The translations under genes were made by a program, and so were the position numbers. Source: Acidimicrobiia bacterium UBA5794 (GTDB lineage: Bacteria; Actinomycetota; Acidimicrobiia; Spongiisociales; UBA5794). Taken from it: DNA of 64,000 nt. Location: NCBI GenBank assembly GCA_002418265.1, contig DIDS01000020.1, positions 330,512-394,511 of the forward strand, written 5' to 3'. Below are positions 23,312-30,661 of the stretch, piece after piece; position 1 is the stretch's first letter, and the number at the start of each line of letters is the position of its first letter. The notes under the pieces are model-generated. The model was not told the origin of the DNA. It did not search any database and saw nothing but the letters and a program-made list of their open reading frames with translations.

Positions 23312-24892
23312 ATGACGATACGTCCGGAGACACCAACGGATCCACATCCTTTTCTTCCCGAATGGGTGAATCCTGTCACGGCACGCGGCCTCGTGCTGCT
23401 CCTTGCTGGCCTCATCACCCTCACGGTTCCCGAGTTCTCCGAGAGGATGCTCCAGTGGGTCGTGGTCGTCGTACTCGTCATGCTCGGCGCATCGACGCTC
23501 TGGTCTGCGCTCCGGAGCAAGCCAATGAGGTATCCCGATATCGCAGTCGGCATTGTCTATATGGTCGTCGGCGTTGGGCTTGCGATGTTTTCAGATGCGG
23601 CCGTCGGTATCGTCGCCAAGACGATCGGTCTCATCATGGCCATCGTTGGTCTCGTGGTGATCATGCGAGCACTTCGCCGCAGACGCTCAGACATCAACTG
23701 GACGTTCAACGTCGTGCGGGGAGCAATCTACATTGCGGCAGGTCTCGTTGTTGCCCTGCTCCCGGACGCGATCGCCTCATCCCTGATTCTTGCCGCCGCC
23801 GCGGGTGCGATCATCCTTGGAGCACTCACACTTGCCATTGGATTGACCGACCCTGACGCCAGTGACATCAGCCCGGGAGAGCTTGGTGCGTTTGCCAAGG
23901 ATTGGCTTACGGAGCGAGACCTCGGCGACGACATGCGAGACGAGGTCGTGGACAACCTCTTTTTCGAGGATCCCGATTCCGTACAAAAGCAGGTCGGGTT
24001 CTGGGTGCTTCTCGTACTGTCGGTCGCCATTGCGACGCTGGGTGTCCTTGCGGACTCAACCGCTGTGGTGATCGGAGCGATGCTTGTCGCCCCGCTCATG
24101 ACCCCGATCATGGGAGTCAGTGTCGCGATCGTCAACGGTTGGATGCGGAGAGTCTCGACATCGTTTGCGACGATCGTTGGTGGTGTCGCCGTTGCGATCG
24201 GTGTTTCGTGGATCATCGCGGCATGGACACCCCAACTGATACCGCTTTCGTCGAACACCCAAGTGTTGTCTCGTGTGTCACCGACGCTGATCGACTTGAT
24301 GATCGCCGTTGCTGCTGGTGCAGCAGGCGCGTACGCCACGATCGACAAGCGTGTTTCCTCCTCGATCACCGGTGTTGCGATCGCTGTCGCACTTGTTCCC
24401 CCTCTTGCGGTGGTCGGCGTAACGCTCAAAGACGGCTCGGGGTCCGATGCCCTCGGAGCCTTCCTGCTGTTTGCAACAAACCTCGTTTCGATCATCCTGG
24501 TCGCGTCGGTGGTGTTCCTTGTCGGGGGGCTCGCACCGATTGAAAGCATGCGGGAAAACTCCGCCAAAATGCGCACGATCATTGGAACGGTGCTCCTTGG
24601 AGCGCTGATCATCATCGTCCCACTGGCTTTCACCTCCGAGGGCATCATCGTTTCGGCAGCGAGACAGTCAACGGCGCAGCGTCTCACGCGTGAGTGGTTG
24701 AAACCTGCATCGGAACTGACCGTGAACCGGGTTACCGTCGATGGCTCAGATATTGCGGTCGTTGTGACCGGTGAGGGGACGTTGCCTTCGATCGAGGAAC
24801 TCGAGTCCGACCTGGAAGGTGAGTTCAACGAAGACGTGACGGTGACCGTCGAGTATTTCCCCTCCCAGATTGTCACCTCAGACAGCCAATAG
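23312..24892 (+). CDS. Membrane protein: HdeD-like N-terminal domain fused to DUF389
   Basis: The 526-residue protein has an N-terminal half (about 20-185) with six hydrophobic helices in the HdeD/DUF308 pattern (repeated GLxxIxxPxxA and GxxxLxxAL units). The C-terminal half (about 230-450) is DUF389, with VIGAMLVAPLMTPIMGVSVAIVNG, GAAGAYATIDKRVSSSITGVAIAVALVPPLAVVG and FATNLVSIILVASVVFL. A soluble tail of about 70 residues follows. DUF389 proteins are of unknown function. The gene is divergent from the osmoprotectant operon, so an envelope-stress role is possible but unproven. Confidence 0.8.
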   Translation: MTIRPETPTDPHPFLPEWVNPVTARGLVLLLAGLITLTVPEFSERMLQWVVVVVLVMLGASTLWSALRSKPMRYPDIAVGIVYMVVGVGLAMFSDAAVGIVAKTIGLIMAIVGLVVIMRALRRRRSDINWTFNVVRGAIYIAAGLVVALLPDAIASSLILAAAAGAIILGALTLAIGLTDPDASDISPGELGAFAKDWLTERDLGDDMRDEVVDNLFFEDPDSVQKQVGFWVLLVLSVAIATLGVLADSTAVVIGAMLVAPLMTPIMGVSVAIVNGWMRRVSTSFATIVGGVAVAIGVSWIIAAWTPQLIPLSSNTQVLSRVSPTLIDLMIAVAAGAAGAYATIDKRVSSSITGVAIAVALVPPLAVVGVTLKDGSGSDALGAFLLFATNLVSIILVASVVFLVGGLAPIESMRENSAKMRTIIGTVLLGALIIIVPLAFTSEGIIVSAARQSTAQRLTREWLKPASELTVNRVTVDGSDIAVVVTGEGTLPSIEELESDLEGEFNEDVTVTVEYFPSQIVTSDSQ

Positions 24893-24916
24893 GTTTCGCT
24901 TCGGGGTACCCGCCCG

Positions 24917-24922
24917 TATCCT
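24917..24922 (+). promoter_or_regulatory. -10 box (TATCCT) of a leaderless thiI promoter
   Basis: TATCCT lies 6 bases before the thiI ATG at 24929 without a Shine-Dalgarno sequence. Confidence 0.5.
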
Positions 24923-24928
24923 TGGGAC

Positions 24929-26137
24929 ATGACGATCGGCTCCACCCAAGACACCGGTACCGCAGATGTTCTTCACATCACGCTCTCCGGTGACGTGTAT
25001 CTCAAGTCGCGCCAGACGCAAAAAGGGCTCATTCGCAAGGTTCGCGCCAACCTGAAAAACGCGTTGGCCGCGACCGGTTACCGAGAAGAGCCGGAACGCA
25101 TCGGAACCCACCGATTCGTTGTCAGGCCGAACCCGGACCAGATCGAAACGATCCGGTCCGCGGCACGGACTGTTTTCGGGATTTCTTCGGTTGATACGGT
25201 GAACGCTGTCCCGTTCAGAGGGATCGAAGACCTCGCCAGGAACATTGCAGATCGATCCCGCGCTCGCGTTGGAACGAAAACATTTGCCGTACGCGTGAAG
25301 CGAAGAGGTGTCCACGACTGGAATTCCATGGATCTGGCTCGTTTGATCGGATCGAACATCGTTGCCACCGGAGGTCGAGTCGACCTCTCAAATCCCGACG
25401 TCACCGTTTCGGTGAACGTCCTCGATGAGACTGCTTATCTGGTTGTTGATCACGCCGTCGGGGCAGGAGGGCTACCACTGGGGACACAGGATCGCGTGTT
25501 GTGTCTTGTCTCCGGTGGCTTCGATTCAGTGGTTGCCGCCTGGATGTTGATGTCGAGGGGTTGTCCCGTTGACTTTGTGCACTTCACGCTGAATTGTGCA
25601 CAATCGGACCATGCCCTTGCGGTCGCGCGAGAGATGTGGGCGAAATGGGGTCACGGAACCGATCCAACGGTGCACCTTGTTGAGTTCCAGCCGGTGAAGG
25701 ACGCCCTCTATGTACATGTCGAACCCCGACTACGCCAGGTGACCTTGAAGGTGATGATGGCAAGGGCAGCTTCCCAGATAGCCGAAGATTCCCAGATCAC
25801 CGCGCTCGTGACGGGAGACGCCATGGGGCAGGTGTCGTCCCAAACGCTCCCACACCTCGTTGCCGTGTCCCACGCATCTCGGACGCCGATTCTTCGACCG
25901 TTGGTCGGGCTACCAAAGGAGACAATCATCGACCTTGCACGACGGGTCGGCACCGCTGAGCTCTCGGCTCGGGCACAGGAAGTGTGCGATCTGTCTGAGG
26001 GAAGACCGGTGGCAACCAGGGCCGAGCAGGAAGTCATCAACGCGAGTGTTGATGCGATCCCCGACATGTTGATGGCAGACGCCATTACAACCCAAAAGGC
26101 CTTCAAGCTGCGGGACTGGACGCCCGGGCAATTCTAG
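24929..26137 (+). CDS. thiI: tRNA 4-thiouridine synthase ThiI
   Basis: ThiI adenylates U8 of tRNA and transfers sulfur to it; it can also serve thiamine thiazole synthesis. Residues about 15-180 form the ferredoxin-like and THUMP RNA-binding domains. The PP-loop ATP pyrophosphatase motif is LVSGGFDSVVAAW, followed by VTGDAMGQVSSQTL. A Cys in EVCDLSEGRPVA occupies the position of the conserved C-terminal cysteine. No rhodanese domain is present, so persulfide must be supplied by another protein, as in ThiI of Bacillus type. The length is 402 residues. Confidence 0.92.
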   Translation: MTIGSTQDTGTADVLHITLSGDVYLKSRQTQKGLIRKVRANLKNALAATGYREEPERIGTHRFVVRPNPDQIETIRSAARTVFGISSVDTVNAVPFRGIEDLARNIADRSRARVGTKTFAVRVKRRGVHDWNSMDLARLIGSNIVATGGRVDLSNPDVTVSVNVLDETAYLVVDHAVGAGGLPLGTQDRVLCLVSGGFDSVVAAWMLMSRGCPVDFVHFTLNCAQSDHALAVAREMWAKWGHGTDPTVHLVEFQPVKDALYVHVEPRLRQVTLKVMMARAASQIAEDSQITALVTGDAMGQVSSQTLPHLVAVSHASRTPILRPLVGLPKETIIDLARRVGTAELSARAQEVCDLSEGRPVATRAEQEVINASVDAIPDMLMADAITTQKAFKLRDWTPGQF

Positions 26138-26174
26138 GGTCTGTTGCTCGCACAACCCGAGGCAGATCGCGTTC

Positions 26175-26180
26175 TACAGT
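26175..26180 (+). promoter_or_regulatory. -10 box (TACAGT) upstream of the lipoprotein gene at 26193
   Basis: TACAGT is followed after 12 bases by the ATG. The AGGATC between them could act as a weak ribosome-binding site, so a fully leaderless start is less certain here. Confidence 0.4.
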
Positions 26181-26192
26181 AGGATCGATCCG

Positions 26193-27029
26193 ATGACAGC
26201 CCGACCGATGACCCGAATACGAGCACTCCTGCTCGTCACGCTCGTTCTTGCCACCCTCGCCGCTGCCTGCGACGGGACGCCCCTACCGACGCTGCCCGGT
26301 GAGACTCCCGGAACCACCGTCGAAGCGCCCGAGGCCACCAACGCTCCGGATCCCACGGACGCACCGGACTCAACGCTGGCTCCGGACGCGACGCTGGCTC
26401 CGGACACAACGAACTCTCCAGACACGACCGCACCCGCTGACGCCGAAGAAACGAACAACGCACCGTGGTGGATTCTGATTCTGCTTGGCGTGGCCCTGCT
26501 GCTCCTGATTGTCTCCTTTGCTGCTCGGGGCAACAAGGACAAGGTGGTTGCCGCAACTCCACCGAGTGCCAAGACGTGGAAGGACTTCGCCCGAGCTGGC
26601 TATGCGGATGCACGGTGGCTCTACGACGCCATGGGTGAGGACATGGCACTGTGGCGCGGAAATGCCCAATTCGAAGGCACCACCGATGTCGGAGCAACAG
26701 CCGGAACCAGTAGGGCCGAGGCGTGGCGTGAACTTTCGGGTCGCCTCGACCGAGCCCGCGACAATCTCTACGCACTTGAGGCGGCTGCACCTGATCCTGC
26801 CACCGCTGAGATGGCTCGTGCAACGGTCACCACCATGCTCGGGGTTCGTGCAGCTCTCGATGCGCGGGCAGAATCGCGGTTTGCATATCGAGCGGCGGAG
26901 GCAGCGACAACCGAGACGTCAGCGGATCTCACGGCAGCTCGCGACCGCGAGGTGCGTGCATCAACAAACTTCAACCGCGCCAAGAGCGACTACGCCAAGG
27001 CTCTGACGAACCTCTCAACCATCCTCTGA
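26193..27029 (+). CDS. Putative lipoprotein with Pro/Thr/Asp linker and one transmembrane helix
   Basis: The gene is not recognised as a known family. The N-terminus has a basic start, a hydrophobic stretch and the lipobox LAAAC (Cys at about 26), followed by a low-complexity Ala/Pro/Asp/Thr linker with hexapeptide repeats (TLAPDA, TLAPDT). A transmembrane helix (WWILILLGVALLLLIVSFAA, about 90-110) comes next, then a helical, Ala/Arg-rich domain of about 165 residues, probably cytoplasmic. Having both a lipobox and an internal helix is odd; the first hydrophobic segment may instead be an uncleaved signal anchor. It converges with the threonine dehydratase gene. Confidence 0.65.
   Translation: MTARPMTRIRALLLVTLVLATLAAACDGTPLPTLPGETPGTTVEAPEATNAPDPTDAPDSTLAPDATLAPDTTNSPDTTAPADAEETNNAPWWILILLGVALLLLIVSFAARGNKDKVVAATPPSAKTWKDFARAGYADARWLYDAMGEDMALWRGNAQFEGTTDVGATAGTSRAEAWRELSGRLDRARDNLYALEAAAPDPATAEMARATVTTMLGVRAALDARAESRFAYRAAEAATTETSADLTAARDREVRASTNFNRAKSDYAKALTNLSTIL
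26373..26405 (+). repeat. 18-bp tandem repeat in the lipoprotein linker
   Basis: ACGCTGGCTCCGGAC occurs at 26373 and 26391, exactly 18 bases apart and in frame, encoding consecutive TLAPD units. It could change linker length by slippage. Confidence 0.7.
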
Positions 27030-27058
27030 GACCGGGACACAGTCCCCTACCAGGCCAC

Positions 27059-27991
27059 TCAGGGCGCGAGTCTGGCGAGATCGAGGTTCCCGCCAGAGAG
27101 GATCACGCCGACCCGTTTATCACTGAAGCGATCCCGTTCTGTGAGGAGTGCCGCGACAACCGTGGCACCTGAGGGCTCGACGACCAGCTTCATCCGCATC
27201 GCGATCGTGCGCACGGCGTCAAGGATCTCGTCTTCTGACACCAAGATCACTTCGATTCCTGCCGCCGACAAAATGGCAAACGTGATCTCACCGAGTCCGG
27301 TGAGGAGTCCATCTCCCACGCTGAGCTCACCCGTGGCGGGATATCGGATGCCGTCGCGTAGTGATCGAAACGCGTCATCGACGAGGGCCGGCTCGACTCC
27401 GACCGCTTCGATCCCGAACGCAGCCGCAACGAGCGAGGTGCCAGACATCAAACCTCCACCGCCGATGGGAGCGAGGATCACGTCCAAATCCGGGACATCT
27501 TCGATGAGTTCGAGGGAAGCTGTCGCCTGGCCTGCGATCACGGCGGTGTCGTTGAAGGGATGCACCAGCGTCAAGCCATCGGACGCGATGATGTGGGCGA
27601 CCCGTGCATCACGCTGGTCTCGGGGGACAAGCACGACGTCCGCTCCGTAGCCGCGCACCGCGTCGATCTTCACCGCGGCGGCATCATCTGGCATCACGAC
27701 GGTTGCCGGAATGCCACGGATCCCACAGGCGTATGCGACCGCCTGGCCGTGATTCCCGGATGAGTGGGTCACGACACCCCGTGCCGCGGTCGCAGCATCA
27801 AGCGAAAGCACCGCGTTGGTTGCCCCGCGTGCCTTGAAAGCGCCAACCTTCTGGAGGTTCTCACACTTGAAGAACACCTTGGCTCCAACGAGATCATCGA
27901 CAAACGATGAAGTCACAATCGGGGTGCGATGGACATAGGGTTCGATTCTGCGATGCGCCGCTGCGATCTCTGCCTGGGTGATGTGGATCAT
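27059..27991 (-). CDS. Threonine dehydratase / serine-threonine ammonia-lyase family (PLP fold type II)
   Basis: The 310-residue protein has the PLP lysine in KVGAFKARGA, the substrate loop SSGNHGQAVA, the phosphate-binding GGGGLMSGTS and the C-terminal VILSGGN. No ACT regulatory domain is present, so it resembles catabolic threonine dehydratase, serine racemase or a related lyase rather than biosynthetic IlvA. The ATG at 27991 starts MIHITQAEI, preceded by AAGGGCAAGAGG. The ATG overlaps the stop of the upstream membrane-protein gene (ATGA), so both are co-transcribed. A longer upstream open frame was rejected. Confidence 0.85.
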   Translation of the reverse strand: MIHITQAEIAAAHRRIEPYVHRTPIVTSSFVDDLVGAKVFFKCENLQKVGAFKARGATNAVLSLDAATAARGVVTHSSGNHGQAVAYACGIRGIPATVVMPDDAAAVKIDAVRGYGADVVLVPRDQRDARVAHIIASDGLTLVHPFNDTAVIAGQATASLELIEDVPDLDVILAPIGGGGLMSGTSLVAAAFGIEAVGVEPALVDDAFRSLRDGIRYPATGELSVGDGLLTGLGEITFAILSAAGIEVILVSEDEILDAVRTIAMRMKLVVEPSGATVVAALLTERDRFSDKRVGVILSGGNLDLARLAP

Positions 27992-28668
27992 CCTCTTGCC
28001 CTTCGTCGTGTCCGTGCCGTACTGGTGGCAACGAAGTAGAACGCAAGCGCAGCCGCACTCAGGGCGTGCCACAGTGCATGACCCTGGAAGAGAGAACCCG
28101 GATCGCAGAGCGGACCACCCGTCCGTCCCAGAAGAAAGAGGGCCACTGCCAGCCCCATGGCGACGAGAGACGCTATCCACCATGGACGTGCGATACCACC
28201 CGAACGATTGAGTGCAAAATCGGATGCGATGAGGACCACGGTGACCACGATGGTGAGGATGTTGGTGATTCCCGGTGCAACGAGCAACACCACTGACAGC
28301 GTTGCAATACCGACGATCACGATCAGCCATTCCCAGAATCGTTGCCATGCCCGCACTTCTGACACATTGACGATCGCGAGAAGCCACACCGTTGCGAGGA
28401 ACGTGATGTCATGGAAAAAATGTGCGACGACGCTGTCATATCCGTGAAAGAGGAAGCTGCCAATCCCGGTTGCGATCATCGCGAACCCGAACAGGATCCT
28501 GACGATCCGTTCATGCCCCTTGACGGCTTGTGCCCACGCGAGGATCACAACGCCCGCGATCGAAAAAGCAAGGCTTGAAACGGCGCTCACCGGTTGGATG
28601 AGCATGCCGTCGTTGTTTACCTCACAATCGCTCGTTCCGGCAGCGAGGATGACGACCATTGTGTACAT
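27988..28668 (-). CDS. Seven-helix membrane protein resembling the ceramidase/CREST superfamily
   Basis: The protein has 226 residues with about seven hydrophobic helices. It keeps the pattern of putative membrane hydrolases related to alkaline ceramidase, PAQR and Per1: an acidic/Cys start (SDCEV), QPVSAVSSLAFSIAG in helix 1, GSFLFHGYDS with Ser-His, HFFHDI with a His-Asp pair, and FQGHALWHALSAAALAFYF near the C-terminus providing two His. These would form the metal-binding Ser-His-Asp-His-His site. The substrate is unknown. ATG 28668 lies 6 bases after a TACCGT -10 box. Coupling to the dehydratase is structural evidence only. Confidence 0.7.
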   Translation of the reverse strand: MYTMVVILAAGTSDCEVNNDGMLIQPVSAVSSLAFSIAGVVILAWAQAVKGHERIVRILFGFAMIATGIGSFLFHGYDSVVAHFFHDITFLATVWLLAIVNVSEVRAWQRFWEWLIVIVGIATLSVVLLVAPGITNILTIVVTVVLIASDFALNRSGGIARPWWIASLVAMGLAVALFLLGRTGGPLCDPGSLFQGHALWHALSAAALAFYFVATSTARTRRRARG

Positions 28669-28674
28669 GGGAGA

Positions 28675-28680
28675 ACGGTA
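28675..28680 (-). promoter_or_regulatory. -10 box (TACCGT) of a leaderless promoter, minus strand
   Basis: On the minus strand TACCGT is 6 bases before the ATG at 28668; no ribosome-binding site is present. Confidence 0.5.
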
Positions 28681-28800
28681 CTGATATCCGTTGATCAACC
28701 CGGGCAGCGCCCGACACAGAGCGTAGGTGTACGAACGCGGATTGTGATGGTATGGTCGGCCCTCGGGGGCTGGGAAGGCGACCGAACGAAGGGTCGAACG

Positions 28801-29323
28801 ATGCCAAGCCTTGATCAACGTATCCGAACCGTCGAGTTCTCCACGCGCAGGGTATGACCCCGAAACTGTGGACATCTTTCTCCAAGGTGTTGCCGACGAG
28901 GTCAGAGATCTGCTCACCGAGCTTCGCTCCGAAGGTGTACGGGTGCGGACCCTGGAACGAGAACTGACGGAACTTCAGGTTTCGCACACCGATGTGAGTG
29001 GTGTCTTTCTTTCGGCGGCCGAGGCAAAGTCGCGCCTCTTGGAAGCTGCGGAAAAGCAGGCCGATGAGATCCTCGCCAATGCCAGGCGAGATGCAAAAAC
29101 CGGAGGTGTTTCACCCTTCATCCAAGCGCTTGAGGAGGCAGAAGCGATCGAAGCTGCCGCCTTGGCCATCGCTGAGCGGATGAAGGCTGATGCCGCAGCT
29201 GCCGCACGCAAGATCGTGGAGCAAGCAAGAAGTGCGGCAGCAAACGTCGAGGTCATGGTCGACGTCGTCGATCTGTCGGCAACGCAGTCGGGTCACCGTG
29301 CATCGTCCGAATCGCTTCAATGA
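28801..29323 (+). pseudogene. DivIVA-domain protein gene with apparent frameshift
   Basis: Two frames together give one DivIVA-type protein. From ATG 28801, preceded by AAGGG with 9-base spacing, frame 1 reads MPSLDQRIRTVEFSTRR and then stops at TGA 28855-28857. The frame one base later continues GYDPETVDIFLQGVADEV, exactly the rest of the DivIVA N-terminal domain, then a coiled coil rich in Ala/Glu to 29323. The break lies in AGGGTA around 28849-28853. From the TTG at 28811 the second frame alone encodes 170 residues but has no ribosome-binding site and lacks half of the membrane-binding domain. A sequencing indel, a real mutation or programmed shifting are all possible. Confidence 0.7.
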
Positions 29324-29332
29324 GTACGAGAA

Positions 29333-29367
29333 GTCGCCGATACCATTGAGGCACCAATAACGGCGAC
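29333..29367 (+). repeat. Inverted repeat upstream of the OmpA/BON gene
   Basis: GTCGCCG (29333-29339) and CGGCGAC (29361-29367) are perfect 7-base arms separated by 21 bases. A TACCAT -10-like box (29341-29346) lies between them, so protein binding there would affect the promoter. Confidence 0.45.
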
Positions 29368-29381
29368 CATTCAAGACGGCC

Positions 29382-30542
29382 ATGACACACCGACTCTCAT
29401 CACTCAACAATCCTCGACCCGGAGTCGAATCTGATCACGACGATCGGGTGATGTCGAAAGCTGCGTTCAACACGAGTGTTGCGATTGGATTCGTTGTGCT
29501 GTCGGTCGCAGCAGTCATATTCGGTACTTCGAAGATCGAATCCGACATCAGCCAACGAACATCGGATCTCCTGGCTGCGAACGGGTTGTCCGCCGTTGTG
29601 GTGGAGGTGTCGGGGACAAGCGTGGAACTCAAGGGAGCGATTGGGGAATCACCGACCCAGGAAGCAATCTTTGCAGCGGTCGGCGAACTTGATGGTGTGA
29701 CATCGGTCGACGGTCAGCTTTGGGTTGTGAGCGAGACCGGTCTCGGGGATCTCGTGGTCGAAGGTGACCCGATTGAAGTCCGATGGGATGCCAACTCGGT
29801 GGTGGTCGTCGGTGAGATATCGAATCAAGAACGCAAAAACTTCATTGCCGAGACACTCGCAGCGCCGTTTGGCACCGTTGATGTGGACGATCTCGAAGTC
29901 AATGATGAGATCCCTGACGAATCCGATTGGATCGGGACCATCCTTGGACTCGTGATCAGTCTTCAAAATCAGGTCGAGACCGGCCGATTGCTCATTTTCC
30001 CCTCCGACGAGGTGCTTGTTGTCACCGGAGAAGTCGACGACAAGGTCCTACGGAATTCGCTGAACGCCCAGATTGACGAAGCTGCCCTCACGATCGGTTT
30101 CGACGCCAACGCCGCCATACGCGTCCCAGAGGACGCGACGCCACCTCCGACACAGGAGGAGGTCGACGCCCTTCAGGAAGATCTCGACGAGCTGGTTCTC
30201 GATCAGGTCATCGAGTTTGAGACGCAGAGTGACGTCATCACCCCGGAAGGCATGGCCCTTCTCGACCAGATCTTGACCAAGCTCGAAAGCGCTCCGACCA
30301 TCAGGGTTGAAATCTCAGGTCACGCCGATGCGCAGGGCACCGAGGAAGCAAACATGCAGCTTTCGGAGGATCGAACACTCGCCGTTCTCAACTACCTCGT
30401 CGCCAAAGGTCAATCACCCGATCGCTTCGATCTTCTATGGTTCGGTGAGACGCAACCGATTGCGTCAAACGACACCGAAGAGGGCAGAGCCAGGAACCGG
30501 AGAATCGAGTTCCGAGCTCTGCTTGAGGATGCAACACCATGA
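29382..30542 (+). CDS. OmpA-family protein with BON-like domains (ArfA/OmpATb-like)
   Basis: The 386-residue protein has a single N-terminal transmembrane anchor (VAIGFVVLSVAAVIFG, about 32-47). BON-like repeats follow (about 60-110 and 135-230, with VEVSGTSVELKGAIGE and LVVTGEVDDKVLRN). The C-terminal OmpA peptidoglycan-binding domain has ISGHADAQGTEEANMQLSEDRT and the closing Arg-rich NRRIEF. The order anchor-BON-OmpA matches mycobacterial ArfA (Rv0899). A tiny membrane-protein gene overlaps its stop, as ArfA is followed by small ArfB/ArfC. ATG 29451 (MSKAAF) is a possible alternative start. Confidence 0.8.
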   Translation: MTHRLSSLNNPRPGVESDHDDRVMSKAAFNTSVAIGFVVLSVAAVIFGTSKIESDISQRTSDLLAANGLSAVVVEVSGTSVELKGAIGESPTQEAIFAAVGELDGVTSVDGQLWVVSETGLGDLVVEGDPIEVRWDANSVVVVGEISNQERKNFIAETLAAPFGTVDVDDLEVNDEIPDESDWIGTILGLVISLQNQVETGRLLIFPSDEVLVVTGEVDDKVLRNSLNAQIDEAALTIGFDANAAIRVPEDATPPPTQEEVDALQEDLDELVLDQVIEFETQSDVITPEGMALLDQILTKLESAPTIRVEISGHADAQGTEEANMQLSEDRTLAVLNYLVAKGQSPDRFDLLWFGETQPIASNDTEEGRARNRRIEFRALLEDATP

Positions 30543-30661
30543 GCTATGTCGCGAGTCAAATCCTGCTGTTCATCATTGTGGCAGCCGTCTTCGGTTTCAC
30601 GGTTGGCTGGGCGGCCCATTCCCGAAGGGGTGCTCGGCGCAAAGGACGAAGGAAGTTCTAG
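30539..30661 (+). CDS. 40-residue single-helix membrane protein
   Basis: The ATG overlaps the stop of the OmpA/BON gene by 4 bases (ATGA). The product starts MSYVASQ, has one hydrophobic helix (ILLFIIVAAVFGFTVGW) and a very basic tail (HSRRGARRKGRRKF), giving an N-out or N-in single-pass protein with the tail in the cytoplasm. It may be the counterpart of the small ArfB protein of mycobacteria. Its TAG stop overlaps the TAG stop of the converging MFS gene within one CTAG palindrome. Confidence 0.7.
   Translation: MSYVASQILLFIIVAAVFGFTVGWAAHSRRGARRKGRRKF

Noticed and set aside
23728..24954. 408-codon minus-strand open frame
   Set aside because: It is antisense to the DUF389 gene; Thr/Ser/Ile composition reflects the complementary membrane protein.
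27030..27058. GGGAC-ACA-GTCCC hairpin between converging genes as a terminator
   Set aside because: The stem is only 5 bp and neither side has a T-tract.
28811..29323. Intact 170-residue gene from TTG 28811
   Set aside because: No ribosome-binding site precedes the TTG and half of the DivIVA domain lies in the other frame, behind a good ATG and ribosome-binding site.
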